Origin: Trissonchulus latispiculum
Lineage: Eukaryota; Nematoda; Enoplea; Enoplida; Ironidae
Direction: 5' to 3'
Length of the DNA: 64,000 nucleotides
NCBI GenBank assembly: GCA_030248195.1
Contig: JASAND010021521.1
Span: forward strand, 1-64,000
The notes beneath the pieces were generated by a model that had not been told where the DNA came from, did not search any database, and saw nothing but the letters and a program-made list of their open reading frames with translations. The position numbers were made by a program, and so were the translations under genes. How positions within the stretch are numbered: the stretch's first letter is position 1; every line of letters starts with the position of its first letter. Shown here piece by piece: positions 1 through 29,044 of the stretch.

Positions 1-511
1 AGTTACGTATTGCTGTGCAAGATAAAACGAGTTAAAGTTATACTGGGCAGTCCTGAAAGGTTAGGTCTGTGCAGCACTCAAGCACGCATTATGAACGCCT
101 GGATAGCTGGCCTTGAGCCACGTCTGCACTTAAATATTACCTTAGTAAAGGCTTCTAATTTGGTGTATCGGTTAACCCTGTTTTCGGTCGCGTTTGGTCT
201 CCACCTGACCTTGCATGGCTCATCACCGGAATTTTCAAGTTTTCCGGCTTTGAACCTGAATAACTCTGTCACAGTTTGATTTCGAACGCTAATATTCTAG
301 GTTATTTTTGAGAACATATGGGGGCATATTATGTGTGAAAATGAGCGAAATCCGTGACTATCGATTTTTGACCAAAGTGACCCCCCCCTTAACATGGAAA
401 CAGTTGGAGACTACAGCACGATATACGTATACTATCGAGCACGCTGCTTCATACTCATCATACTATGCGGTCAGATTCGGAGAATTTTGATTACCTGTTG
501 ACTTGATAGAG
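1..511. other. no supported gene; 390-511 is one arm of a dispersed inverted repeat
   Basis: No host gene is evident; the open frames here are short and have no recognisable product. Bases about 393-510 (containing GCGGTCAGATTCGGA) reappear in inverted orientation at about 1640-1745. The similarity continues at 909-1000 against 1570-1645, so the two arms were contiguous before the element at 512-908 inserted. Confidence 0.5.
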
Positions 512-908
512 CATAGGTGTACCTGGGGGGGGGTAACCCCTCCCCCCAAACGGAAAAGTGCCGACCCCACCCTCAAAATTTTGAAATTTTTGCCTCAAAA
601 TTAGTAAAAAGTCAAAATTTTTTGGAAAAATTCGAAATTTGTTGCAAAAAATCCAAGTTTTTCGACTAAATGAGCAAAATTGAAGAAATATTGTTGATTT
701 TTAGTTGCAAATAACGCTTTTCTAGCGAATTGGCGAATTTTTTCTGAATTTTTGACCGAAAAATTTTTTACCCTCCCAAATTCGATTTTCCCGGACGTAC
801 CCCACCTACCTCAAACCGGCTGACCCCACCCATCCTAATTTCGGCTACCCCCTCCCCCAACTATTTTTTGCACCTATAAGGTACGTACATAAGGTATATA
901 CACCTATG
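512..908. mobile_element. non-autonomous hAT-like element, TIR CATAGGTGTA, TSD TGATAGAG/TGCTAGAG
   Basis: Left end CATAGGTGTACC and right end TATACACCTATG are inverted repeats. Flanking octamers 504-511 (TGATAGAG) and 909-916 (TGCTAGAG) match at 7 of 8. The insertion interrupts a repeat whose uninterrupted inverted copy lies at about 1570-1750, which supports the boundaries independently. Internal sequence is A/T rich between G and C runs; no coding capacity. Same TIR as the element at 6398-6905. Confidence 0.5.
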
Positions 909-1064
909 TGCTAGAGGAGTAGAGGCTAAAAACCCTAAAACTGCCATTTCGCTGCTGGAGAACCCGGTACAATTCCAAGTGTGGATTTTAATCAAAGAAA
1001 TCCGAAGAAATTTTTTGAAATCACCAAATCTCAGCGAAAATTTTAAATGAATATACGTATATTT

Positions 1065-2180
1065 ACTATATAGCCATGGGGGGAAAACCCACATTTTCGG
1101 ATTTTGGCTGGAACTTTTTTATTATAAGGGTTATCTGAGAACTTTATATACCATCGTACTTGGCGTACTTAGAACTTTCTTTTAAGCCTATTTGCACTTC
1201 TCTAAGCTGTACCGTTAGAGCGGTATAATGCAAAAAGTAGCGGGGGAAAAACCCAATGGGGGGAAAAACCCCAAATGGGGGGAAAATAAACCCACCCCTC
1301 ACAGGTCTTAAAAATTGTTCTATCGCAATTCTGACAATTCCAGTGTAAAATTCAACCCTTTTTTAGTTAGTATGAACCAAAAAACCCGATCTAAGTAGCT
1401 TTTTTTAAGATCTCATGTGCCGTTGAAAATGCTGCATCAACTGGCCAGGTTTCATAAAGTTTAACACATAAACATAGGGCAATTTTTGAAAAATGCTAAA
1501 AATAATGTAATTTGATAATACTTATTATTCTATCGTGTAGAGAATGGTTTTTTACGTAGAATTGGCTGTTAAAATCCACAATTGTACCTGTATTGGGTCC
1601 TCCAGCTGCGAAATGGCACTTTTAAGGTTTTTAGCCCCTAGCTAGCAAGGTAAGCAAAATTGTCCGAATCTGACCGCATAGGATGACGCAGCATGCTCGA
1701 TAGTACCGTGCTATAGTCTCTAATTGTTTCCGTGTTGAGTTGTTAAAAAAATTTTTCAAAAAAATTTGGGTGGGTTTTTCCCCCCAAAGTGGGTTTTTTC
1801 CCCCGCCACGCTTGGCAATGTGCCAGACTAACGGTACAGCGGATCGGTCTAATTTTGGCTGTGTGCAAAGATGAAGAGTTGCCATCATTGCAGATATTTG
1901 CAAAACTTTTTTAGACCAACCTAGTCAAAAGTTACATCGTTCCAAACTTTTGCTAAATTTTTGGATGGTTGAACCAAAAAGTAGTTGTCATTTTCAAAAT
2001 GTCATAAAATAAGCAGGAGTGAACCAAATGACTTGATCTTTGCATACATAGGTTAGAAAGAGTCGCGCTTCCTGCTGCTATGTTTTGGAGCTCATATCTC
2101 CAACCCATGACCCAGGAGGCGGGTGGGTTTTTCCCCCCCAAAAAGGGGGTGGCTTTTTTTCACCCCATGGCTATATAACG
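1065..2180. repeat. mosaic inverted repeat with GTGGGTTTTTCCCC boxes
   Basis: Ends carry TATAGCCATGGGG (about 1069) and its complement CCCCATGGCTATA (about 2163). Inside, 1200-1290 (GCTGTACCGTTAG, then GGGGGAAAAACCCA boxes) is matched in inverse at about 1755-1850. Boxes of the form GTGGGTTTTTTCCCCC recur at about 1245-1295, 1760-1805 and 2120-2165. No clear TSD was found and no coding region is supported. Probably a degenerate foldback transposon with rearranged copies. Confidence 0.5.
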
Positions 2181-2205
2181 AGGCGCAGAAACCGTATATA
2201 TATAT

Positions 2206-2586
2206 CTGGCTGATTTTTACTGGGGGGGGGCGGGGGGGGGCGCCCCCCATTCGGCGACCTACCCCCCCCCCATTCGAGGCCCCCCCAATGAAAAGCCCCC
2301 CATAAATTTCGACCTCCCCCCCCCCCATAAAATTGCCAATTTTTACCATTTTTACCCTAAATTTTCGAAAAATTTTCCGGCTTCGCCGGATTTTTAACGA
2401 AATTTTCACTATTTTAGCGTAAAAAACACCTAAAATTAGTCATTTTTTAGCGATTTTTGGCATTTTTTGCACAAAAAACGTAAAAAATTAGCAAAATTTT
2501 TCCAAAAATATGCCCCCCATTTTTGGTGAGCCATGGGGGGGCAACTTCGAGCCCCCCCCATAAATTTTGGCCTAAAAATAAGCCAG
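2206..2586. mobile_element. short TIR element, TIR CTGGCTKATTTTTA, 5-bp TSD TATAT, with central hairpin
   Basis: Left end CTGGCTGATTTTTA and right end TAAAAATAAGCCAG are inverted repeats (13 of 14). TATAT flanks both sides (2201-2205, 2587-2591), although this lies in an AT repeat. Poly-G/C tracts sit next to both ends and a perfect CCGGCTTCGCCGG hairpin lies at 2377-2389 inside A/T-rich sequence. No coding capacity. Confidence 0.5.
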
Positions 2587-2860
2587 TATATATATGTTTA
2601 TATGTTAAAGCCCCTAATATATATTTGGGGGCCGTATATTGCCTAAGCCGCAAAAAACTGTAAGAAACAAAATTAAAGCTTAAAATTGCTAATGTTGGTC
2701 TAGGCGGACTTTTGGTCTCACCCAACCTTGCATTTTATATATACCCCCTCCACCTTCGGACATCCACACCCCCCACCCACACACCTGTGGGGGGGCTACC
2801 ACCCCCACTTTTTTCGCCTAAAACAAACCCACTCAACTAGATATATAATAGTGTACGTAC

Positions 2861-3914
2861 CAGTGTTTTTTTTGCTCAAAAAAGTGCGCAATGACGCACT
2901 TTTTTTCTGAAATGAGCAAAAAATTTTGAGCTTGTGCGCACGCGTGCGCACTTTTTCTACCGACACGGAGAGAAAATTACTAAACATTAATTGCTCAAAG
3001 TGCTCAGAAAAATTGCTCCTGGCTCTCAATTTCCTTACAAAAAAAAATCTCCAATTTTACGGGGGCTCCGCCCCCAGACCCCCTCCTTACTTGCCTACTA
3101 CTGGTTTATTGCTAAGTTGCGACCTAACTTTCAGTAACCATCCTAGCATTAATATACAAGCACCCATGGCCTGACGTACGTGTGATTTTCTAACTTGTAT
3201 ATGCAACAAGCTCTTGTATATTCAAGTTATGAAATACTGATTGCTAAATTTTAATAGCTTTGCAGCTTTTGGAGAACTTTACAAACTTTAGCAGAAGGTT
3301 ACGTGACTGCTAGGTTTATGTATGTTCTTGTCGGTGTTTTTCTACCCACCGACCGTTCAAAAAGCATTTAAAACTAGAGATGCTCTGGGCTGAGTCCTGA
3401 AAATTACTGAGTCAGATGTCGGAATCATTTTCGGAAAACTGCATAATTTTCGATGAAATTTCAAACTAGCGTGTATTTTTGTTTGTATAAAAAGCAGTGA
3501 TGATTCTTAGCTTGCAAACAACTTAAAAATTGTCAAAAGCCTTCATCATTTTGCTAAATTTACAGAATCAAAATTTACTTTTAAATCAATAAAACTTGAA
3601 GATTAGCATACGTACTTAAATGGTTGCTATTTTTAAAGTCTTTTGGTTCTGCACTCCATGCCCATCGTGCCATCATTGCAAAGTTAGGTGAGTTTGCAAA
3701 TTTATTTAGCCATTATATAAGTTCTATCATCTTATAATCAGCAGCTCTGAACATTGTAGAAAGGTAATGCAATTACTAATAAATTGCAAAACAGACATTT
3801 TATGCTGAATTTTAGCATTTTTCCTGCTATGCGCACTTTTTTAGCTAATTGCGCAAAAAATTTTGGGGCAGTGCGCAGAAGAGCGCAAAAGTGTCCGAGC
3901 AAAAAAAAACACTG
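2861..3914. mobile_element. 1.05-kb non-autonomous hAT-like element, TSD GTACGTAC (copy 1)
   Basis: Begins CAGTGTTTTTTTTGCTC and ends GAGCAAAAAAAAACACTG, flanked by perfect octamers GTACGTAC (2853-2860, 3915-3922). CAGTG ends and 8-bp TSD fit hAT. Subterminal GTGCGCA/TGCGCAC motifs occur at both ends. Related in inverse orientation to 11127-12212. No transposase frame is visible. Confidence 0.5.
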
Positions 3915-3953
3915 GTACGTACATGGGCGCGGGCGCAGCACCCAAGGAGAGGG

Positions 3954-4353
3954 CTGGCTTATTTTTACTGCTCTTATTTTCGCCGCCCCCCATTCGGCGA
4001 CCTCCCCCCCCATTCGAGGAGCCCCCCCCCCCCCCATGAAATGCCCCCATAAATTTCGACCTCGCCCTCATAACCCCAAAAATTGCCAAATTTTACCATT
4101 TTTACTCTAAATTTTTAAAGAATTTTCCTGCTTCGCCGGATTTTTAATGAAATTTTCACTATTTTAGCCTAAAACCGCTTAACGTTAGTCTTTTTTAGCG
4201 ATTTTTACACATTTTTACACGAAAAACCCGCAAAAATTCCAAAATTTTTACACAAATATCCCCCCCCCATTTTGGGCCCCCCCCCCCCCTCGATGGGGGG
4301 GGGGGCCCCCATGAAGCCCCCCCCCCATAAATTTTTGCCTAAAAATAAGCCAG
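3954..4353. mobile_element. short TIR element, TIR CTGGCTTATTTTTA, 5-bp TSD GAGGG
   Basis: Perfect 14-bp TIR CTGGCTTATTTTTA, perfect 5-bp direct repeat GAGGG (3949-3953, 4354-4358). Poly-C/G tracts flank an A/T-rich core with CCTGCTTCGCCGG at 4127-4139. Clearly the same family as 2206-2586. It sits 39 bp from the hAT-like element at 2861-3914. Confidence 0.5.
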
Positions 4354-4819
4354 GAGGGTTTTACGGGTTCCAAACTCCCCCTTTTTGTTCGACCTCCCTG
4401 GGAATTTTTGGTGGAGAAGGCCAAAATTCAGCTACATACAATATATACATATAGTATAGTCCTATATAGAGGTCGGGGAAAAAAACCAACCCGCAAGTGG
4501 TGGGGAAAAAACCAACCCCTCGTTTCGGCTATGGGGATGAGCTAGCGGGCTCAGATTTTGCATGCAAGTTGGTAGGGCCCATCCCACCTAACACACCAAA
4601 TTTGAGCTAAATCGGACCACTTTTGAGCATTTTGTGACATTTTGAAAATTTTGGCATTTTTGACCCCCCAAAAATTCAAAATTTGCCTATTTTTGAAGGC
4701 CTGTAAAAAATTTTCCATAGCAGTTAGATAATAACTTTTTCTAATAATAGTTTCTATGAGAACAACATGTGCTCTTTCCAAAAATGTCGGTCTCGCCTTC
4801 CTGCGACGCTTGGCAAGCT

Positions 4820-5202
4820 CTGGCTTTTTCCTAGGCAAAAATTTCTGGGGGGGGGGGGGAAGTCTGGGGGGCGGTCCCCCCCCCAGGTCTGGGGGGGGGG
4901 CACGGATTTATGGGGGGGGAGGAGAAAATTTTTTCGAAAAATGCTTAAAAATAGCTATTTTATGCTACTGAGCTAAAATATTAACTATTTTTAACCTAAA
5001 TTTAAGCCTAAAATAGCTAAAAAATGCATAAAAATGTCTAAAACTCCGGCGAAGCCGGAAAAATTTTTCAAAATTTACCCTCAAAACCCTATTTTTCCGG
5101 ACACTTAAAAGTTCTGGGGGGGGGAGAAGGCCCGAATCCTGGGGGGCGGCGATTCTGGGGGGGCGCCCCCCACCCACCCCCCCCCCTGTAGGAAAAAGCC
5201 AG
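4820..5202. mobile_element. short TIR element, TIR CTGGCTTTTTCCTA, 5-bp TSD AAGCT
   Basis: Perfect 14-bp TIR CTGGCTTTTTCCTA at both ends, perfect 5-bp TSD AAGCT (4815-4819, 5203-5207). The core has a CCGGCGAAGCCGG hairpin at 5046-5058, i.e. the opposite orientation to 2206-2586, and long G tracts next to the ends. Confidence 0.5.
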
Positions 5203-5689
5203 AAGCTGCCAGCAGAATTTTTACAAAATGGGAAAAAAACCGAGGGGTGGGAAAAAACCAATTTTTGCTTTTGCTGCCAAACTCCCAAAAATGGTTCTTA
5301 GTTGCTGCACAAAAGCCATCCACATAGCAAGTTTAATGCGTTCTTTCACGTGAACAGCTCAAAACTGCATTTGGACTTGGCAATTTTGTGCTAGCCGGTA
5401 AAAACCTCATTTCGGCGGATCGGCTGTTTGGCTCAGCTAAAGCGGCCAAAAAGTACTTTGGGACATAGAAATACGCGAAAAAACACTGAAACAACGTTTA
5501 TTTTAATTTATTTCATCGAATTTCGAACGATTTACAAATTTTTGCATTTTAACATAGAAACTGGCAAATTTGATGAAACCTAGCCAGTTGATGCTGCAAA
5601 TATTGATGTTTGATTTTCTCACTTATTGTACGGAATATCGCAAAAATAAGTGCGGATATCAAGTCAGCGACGCCGATTTAACCTGTTGC

Positions 5690-6075
5690 CAGTGGCGCAC
5701 ATAGGAACTTTTTTCAGGGGAGGCGGACATCAGAAAAGTTTGGGGGGGTCTGGGGGCATCGCCCCCCCAGAGTTGAAAATTTTTAGACAACAACTCTTAA
5801 AATGCAAAAATAAGCGTGAATTCAGCAAAAAGTGAAAAAATTTCGCGCCGACGGCGCGAAAATTTTTGAAAAAGTTTAAAAAGTTGCTATTGAAAGGTTT
5901 AAAACGCTGCAATAAGGGTAAATTAAGCAAAAGTGAGGTAAATTTCGCGCCGACGGCGCGAAAATTTTTGAAATTTTACGTCCGCGCTACGCGCGGACAA
6001 TAAAATTTTTCCTTTACATCTGGTTTCGGGGGAGGGCGGCCGCCCCCCCCGGCCCCCTAATTTTGTGCGCCCCTG
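5690..6075. mobile_element. hAT MITE, TIR CAGTGGCGCACA, perfect 8-bp TSD CCTGTTGC
   Basis: Left CAGTGGCGCACA and right TGTGCGCCCCTG are hAT-type ends; the octamer CCTGTTGC flanks both sides (5682-5689, 6076-6083). The core holds two copies of a TTCGCGCCGACGGCGCGAA hairpin (about 5840 and 5942) and a third GC palindrome, GTCCGCGCTACGCGCGGAC (about 5980). No coding capacity. Confidence 0.5.
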
Positions 6076-6397
6076 CCTGTTGCATGCATAAAATCGCTAG
6101 TATGAGTATGACCGAATACTGGGGTTGGTTTTTTCCCCGCCATTGGTTTTTTACCCCGGCTAATTAACCGTTAATTACTAATTATCGACGACAGGACCTA
6201 GAGAGGCGATTTATATACCAAAATGGCAGTCTAGACAGGGCTTGATAAGAAAATAATTTATAGCCGGATTGCTCCACTGGGTAGTTGCAGACTGCAGAGT
6301 CCAAAAAGTGACTACCTCGGTTTTTTCCCCGACCTCTATACGTATATACAGTCAAGCTGGAAAAACCCACTTTCTTTCTTGGACCAGAACTTTCGAC

Positions 6398-6905
6398 CAT
6401 AGGTGTAACGGGGATTTGGGTTGGGGGGCCCTCCCCCGGAATTTTGCGGGGGGCCCCTTTTTAGACCCCCCAAACCCTCCCATGACCCCCCCAAACCTCC
6501 CCCAAAAAATTTTTTCTATTACGTATGTCAAAAATCGCATTTTCAGCCGTTGCAAATGCCAAAAAACATTCAACTATGAAGTAATTTTGACATTAGCCAG
6601 GGGTTTTAAACTCGAAAACTTGATTGCCAACATGCTACTAAGTCTAAAATAAGGTCAATCTTGAGCCAGAAAGTCCATAAAACCGTTAAAAACGTGTATT
6701 TCTCGCAATAATAAACACTTTCAGCCAAAAATTTGGACTTTTTTGAAAAATATTGCAGAATTGACCCTAAAAATACCCAATTTTTGGGCAATTTTTCGCG
6801 CCTTCGGCGCGACTACCCCCACCCCCCCAGTTGGGAGGGGGCGGGGGCCCCCAAAAGTTTTGGGGGGTTTCCCCCCCCGAACCCCCCACTCCGATTACAC
6901 CTATG
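6398..6905. mobile_element. hAT-like MITE, TIR CATAGGTGTAA, perfect 8-bp TSD CTTTCGAC
   Basis: Perfect 11-bp TIR CATAGGTGTAA/TTACACCTATG, TSD CTTTCGAC at 6390-6397 and 6906-6913. Contains a CGCGCCTTCGGCGCG hairpin near 6798 and C/G runs near both ends. Same family as 512-908. Confidence 0.5.
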
Positions 6906-7046
6906 CTTTCGACTGGTTTGGGCTAGCACGACTTTGATACTATATTTAATTAGGGTTTGCCCTAAGCTTTCGAATGAGGTATAGTTTGTCTCTAGGCCCT
7001 GTCGTTATGGAGAAATTAAAGTTGTCCGTGTCGGAAAAACCCCAAT

Positions 7047-7538
7047 GCGGGAAAAACCCATCGGCGGGAAAAAACCCACCCGGATTTTTTTGCTGGAAGC
7101 TTACCAGAACAATTTTGACGGTGCCATTCGAAAGAGCGGGTTGTTTTTAGTAGGTCTACATCGAAAAAACCAGCATTTTTGGAAAAAAATTTCAAAAAAA
7201 TGGAATTTTGAAAATTTTGTATGTTTAACACTTAAACATGGCAAATTTTGGAAATTTTTTAAAATTGTCTATTTTCGCCAGTTTGAGCATCCTATATATA
7301 TATAGTGTAGAAAACGCATTTTTGGTCAAAATTGAAATTTTGGCTTGAAATGTTGCCATGTCCGATTTCGACCCCCTGGAGCACCCACAACAGAACGAAC
7401 CCAGGCAAAACCTATACCAGTTTAATTTATAGGCTCTATTAAACAAATGTATGTATTAGTTTGACCTTTCCTGCTAACGGTTAGAAAAATATTCAATTTT
7501 GAAAAGTGGGTTTTTTCCCGCCGATGGGTTTTTCCCGC
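7047..7538. repeat. foldback element with perfect 33-bp inverted repeat
   Basis: Bases 7047-7079 are perfectly inverted at 7506-7538; each arm holds two GGGAAAAACCC-type boxes separated by ATCGGC. A further GGGTTTTTTCCCGC box follows at 7845. No TSD identified. The spacer carries no recognisable gene. Confidence 0.5.
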
Positions 7539-8509
7539 TGACTCTAGGTCACCCCCAGGTCGCACCAGAGGGGTTAGAGCAGTATGGCATATATCATCAT
7601 GAAGCCCAACAGATGCCCTACACATACATACGTACAATCCGCTTTGGTCTAGGTCTTTCCAGTAGTTCAGGGTGGCCAGGCCAATTTTGCCAAATTTCGG
7701 CACTTGGACGGACCAAAATTTTCGAAAATTTCGAAGTCCCAAAATATTTGCAGGGAAGCAGCGGGAGCGACAATAATACAGCCTCTAGGGATAGGCTATT
7801 AAAATCCTATATAGCTCGTATCGCTAAGCCCACACTGGAGGTGGGTTTTTTCCCGCATATTAAAACACTATATATATTTGCAGTGCATGAAACTAAAAAA
7901 CGTAAAAGTTTCTCGCGCCTAATTTCGTCACCTGCGGCGTTTTTCTGTCTCAATTTAGAGAATTTCTTGCCCGCTGCGCTATTTTCTCTCAGCTTTTAAA
8001 CATTTTTGGTCAGACAGCAGTTGCAGCGCTTTTGTACTTCAAGTTTTTAATTTTTCGCTCTTGCAACTTCATTGTCTCTCGATTTTTAAACATTTTAACG
8101 TCTGCAGAGCTTTTTATTTAAATCTTCTAATGCTCCCCATTACAAACAAATTTTGCCATAATGTTAAAAAACTTTTTAAACTTTTATTAAAATATTTATA
8201 TAAAGGTTTCCATTATATATACGTATATTCGGCTTTTTCATAATTTAAAAAATTTCTCGGAGCCCCCCACTCCCCTATAGTGAATGACTTGTCCCAATTC
8301 TCTTCACTTCGTGCTGCAGCAACACGGAACTCTTTGCTGAAATTTAGTGCCGCCACTCCCCCACCCCCCCCCCCCGCGCGTAAGCGTGTCTGGTAAAAGC
8401 AAAAATTTTTCCGGCTCTATCCCTCCTTTTCAAAATCCTGGGTGCGCCCCTATCTACGTACATGTACGTATATATTTGTATTCAGACACTCAATTAGACT
8501 ACATTTACA
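7539..8509. other. 5' flank of DIMT1; no promoter element identified
   Basis: No gene is supported. A fragment at about 8395-8457 (CCTCCTTTTCAAAATCCTGG, then TGCGCCCCTA) resembles the right end of a hAT-type element and also occurs at about 21840-21900. It lies some 50 bp upstream of the DIMT1 start codon, so it may overlap the promoter or 5' leader. I see no clear TATA box. Confidence 0.5.
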
Positions 8510-25748
<17,239 letters not shown>

Positions 25749-25829
25749 TTGAAGAACCAATCTATTTATTGAACGTTATGCTATGTTATGTAAATTTGAC
25801 ACGTAAATTGTTGTGATATTAAAGATTGA

Positions 25830-27090
25830 CGCTAAGAATAGTTGGCTAAGTATTGGAATGTTCTGATAGTTGCTAGTATAGGGAATAGTGGTCCGACTGC
25901 CGAGTGAAGCTTTGGAGTTGACTGTAGCTATTGGGTCATAGATCCAGTTATTTGTGTGTAACCGGTTAAGCTAGTTAGCCTCAGCTGTTGGATATTAGTG
26001 CTGTCTGTACTGAAAGCTGTACAGATTAGATTCGAATTCGATTTAAGCTGTCTCCACTAAAGCAGAAACAAGTGTTGTGTCATTTCATTCTTTAAGGGGG
26101 TGGGGCTACGAATGTGTAGGCACGACATCGTCGGAGAGCTACTTTTTCGCCCATCGATAGCCAACATATCAAAGTAAAAAAGTTTAGGGTGGGCAGCAAT
26201 ATAGCTCATACACCGTTCTTGGCAGGACGCCAAAGTACAAATTTTAGTGCGAAAATGGGTTTTTCCAAAAATACTCTTTCGCCTCTGGTGGATTAACTGT
26301 TTGACCGATTATGAAACTGCCACAAATGTTTACTGTTACTAGTATTCCGGCTTTCGAGCGTTGCTTCCTTCTTCAGCTATAACAGCTCAAAGTTTGAAAT
26401 TTGGCAAAAAGTTGCGAGGTAACCGTGCGCCATTTTCCATCTAATAAAATTGGAAGCCCCTAGCCTAGACCAGCTTTTTACCAGTTATTAGGCTCTAATA
26501 GGGGCAAGGATTTGGTTTTCCGGTTAGTATGCTAGCCCACTTTTTGTTATTATTAGTAAATAACCTTTACTTTTAGGCCTGAAAAGCTAGCTAAGCACAG
26601 TATAATAGGGTCAAAAAATTTTTGTATCAGATTTTGCCGAAAAGGGGCTTATAGGGGTTATTTGACCTACCGAGTCCAGATATGAAATCCGTTTTTCGAT
26701 ATGAGGTTTCCTTCGTTCAGTGCGCTTACAACTGTCTTGGACCTTTTTGGAGCAATCGCCATCCATACTTCGAGAAATCAACTTTGGTTGGAGCAAGATT
26801 TAGTGACCTAGCTTTCTGCACATCTTGGTACGCTCACTGGCCTGTAATGCGCAAAGCTTCAGCCGATTCTGCCACTGTACTTTGGAGTAATTGACGCACA
26901 TCTTCGAAATGGCAATAAAAGACAGCGACAATATCGATAATATAATCTAGAGCTGCGAACCCAGGGATTAACGAAATCACGTCATTTTTACTAAAGTTAA
27001 GACAGATACTTGGAGTATTAATTAGAGCAAAGCTGGGTCCATTTGGTAAGCCACAGCTCATTAGACGTTAGTTAACCTCCACCCGTATAG
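25830..27090. other. no gene supported; fragment of the palindromic element family at about 26620-26710
   Basis: About 26632-26707 (GATTTTGCCGAAAAGG, then GAAATCCGTTTTTCGATAT) resembles one arm of 28025-28662. Nothing else recognisable. Confidence 0.5.
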
Positions 27091-27099
27091 ACCTACAAC

Positions 27100-29036
27100 T
27101 AGTGTTGTTTCAGTAGCCCATTTTAGTTTCAGTTTCAGTTTCAGTTTCAGTCGGCAACCTAAACTACTTTCAGTTTCAGTTTCAGTTTCAGTCGGATACC
27201 AAAAATAATTTCAGTTTCAGTTTCAGTTTCAGTCGTCATCCCAAAATAATTTCAGTTTCAGTTTCAGTTTCAGTCGTCATCCCAAAATAATTTCAGTTTC
27301 AGTTTCAGTTTCAGTCGGTGACGCAAAATAGTTTCAGTTTCAGTTTCAGTTTCAGTCGGCAAGGCAAAATAGTTTCAGTTTCAGTCCGAGTATTAAAATA
27401 GTTTCAGTAAAGCAAGTCATGGCAAAAAAATTAAAATTTCAGTTTCCAAATGTATTTGGTATTTAAAATTGTTGAAGCGCCGTCTTATTTTTACATCCAA
27501 GCTCAGTTATAAATAAAACTTCATCTCATATGTATTTTACTTGCAATTCCTTGGTTATACAACCATTTTCTTAGTAAAGACAAATAAAATATAAGATCCG
27601 CTGTGAAATAATTGCTTCCTTTGCTGCATTGACTTTCGTTTTAATTAAATATCTAAAACAACTTTGGTGATTTGCTTCAAAGCATAACATCCCTGAAAAA
27701 TGTATATAATGGTTTTGAGGAAAATAATGGTTCATTGCTGTAACTGAAGGCTTTGCTTCTAAAGCAGTAGATTGTAGAGGTGCCACAGCCACGTATGCTT
27801 TGAATACTATATACCTAAAGCAATTGTACTGTAACACAACTTCTTAGTTTTATCTGATAAGCTGACAGTAAATGATCTAAAAGTAATATATACTGCTATC
27901 TAATATATAATATGATGGTTAAAATTGGACGATTACATTCCATCGCAAGAAAAACTATTATGGGAAAATTTGCAATAGCCTTTTCAAGGAACTTAAGCAT
28001 ACGCACAGTCTGAAATGACGTTTCGGGTCTTTCCCATTATCCCCCCCATAGTTTCGTAGTAGTACTGAAGATGCACACTTTGACGGATTGAGTTGAAACT
28101 TGGTAGGGGTAGGTTTTCGGACCTGCTGATTTCAAAAATGCAAAAATTTTAAAATTTTAAAAATTTTTTAAAAATTTTAAAATTTTAGTTTGGTAAGGGG
28201 GGACCAAGCGGAACCGAAAAATTTTTTGTCTTCGATTTTGCGGAAAAGATGTATATAGGGGTTTTCGGGGTCGTAGAACACGAATCTGAAATCCGTTTTT
28301 CGATCCAGCTTTTTGTTAGCTCAATATAAGCTAAAGTTCTAAGCTTAAGATGTAAGCTTAGCCTGAGCTAACGAAAAGCTGGATAGAAAAACGGATTTCA
28401 GATTTGTGTTCTACGACCCCGAAAACCCCTATATACATCTTTTCCGCAAAATCGAAGACAAAAAATTTTTCGGTTCCGCTTGGTCCCCCCTTACCAAACT
28501 AAAATTTTAAAATTTTTAAAAAATTTTTAAAATTTTAAACTTTTTGCATTTTTGAAATCAGCAGGTCCGAAAACCTACCCCTACCAAGTTTCAACTCAAT
28601 CCGTCAAAGTGTGCATCTTCAGTACTACTACGAAGCTATGGGGGGGATAATGGGAAAGACCCGACGTTTCTTACGCAGAGACTGAAACTAGTTTCAGTCT
28701 CAGCGTGAACTGAAACCTGTTTCAGTTCCAGCGAGCAAGAAGAGCTTCAGGTTTCACGCTGGGACTGAAATGGTTTCAGATTATACTAGTTTCAGTTTCA
28801 GTTTCAGTTTCAGTCCTAGAATTGGGATAGTTTCAGTTTCAGTTCCAGTTTCAGTTCAGTTTCGAATATAGTTTCAGTTTCAGTTTCAGTTTCAGTCGGA
28901 CAACTTAAATCTTTTCAGTTTCAGTCCACTTTCCCAAATACTTTCAGTTTCAGTTTCAGTTTCAGTGACTGAAACTGAAACATGTAGAGACTGAAACCTA
29001 GTTGCAGTTTCAGTTTCAGTGACTGAAACATCACTA
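27100..29036. mobile_element. 1.9-kb hAT-like element with GTTTCA arrays, TSD CCTACAAC
   Basis: Left TAGTGTTGTTTCAGT and right ACTGAAACATCACTA; perfect TSD CCTACAAC (27092-27099, 29037-29044). Both subterminal regions are blocks of four or so TTTCAG units separated by about 20-bp spacers (27120-27420, and inverted or direct units at 28680-29030). A 638-bp palindrome is nested inside (28025-28662). No transposase visible. Confidence 0.5.
28025..28662. mobile_element. 638-bp palindromic element, ends GGGTCTTTCCC, TSD GACGTTTC
   Basis: Almost the whole element is one inverted repeat (arms about 310 bp, centre near 28345), starting GGGTCTTTCCCATTATC. Perfect 8-bp TSD GACGTTTC (28017-28024, 28663-28670). 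Arms carry symmetric AAATTTT runs, GGGGACCAAG and GAAATCCGTTTTTCGAT. Same family as 43805-44420. Confidence 0.5.
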
Positions 29037-29044
29037 CCTACAAC

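Larger units (their letters stand above)
4465..6340. mobile_element. degenerate long inverted-repeat element (TATAGAGGTCGGGG) hosting two younger insertions
   Basis: TATAGAGGTCGGGGAAAAAA at 4465 is matched by its complement ending at 6340, and a second box of GGGGAAAAAACC type follows inside each end (4500, 6130). Elements 4820-5202 and 5690-6075 sit inside. No TSD is convincing and no coding region is visible. Confidence 0.5.

Noticed and set aside
10..490. Two open frames of 60-89 codons at the left edge
   Set aside because: No domain, no splice context, and part of the stretch is a dispersed inverted repeat.
5041..5060. CCGGCGAAGCCGG plus flanking T/A tracts as a bacterial intrinsic terminator
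   Set aside because: The host DNA is eukaryotic and the hairpin lies in non-coding transposon cores; no bacterial gene is nearby.
27110..29030. CRISPR-like array of TTTCAG blocks with spacers of about 20 bp
   Set aside because: The blocks are subterminal repeats of a transposon bounded by TIRs and an 8-bp TSD, in a eukaryotic genome.
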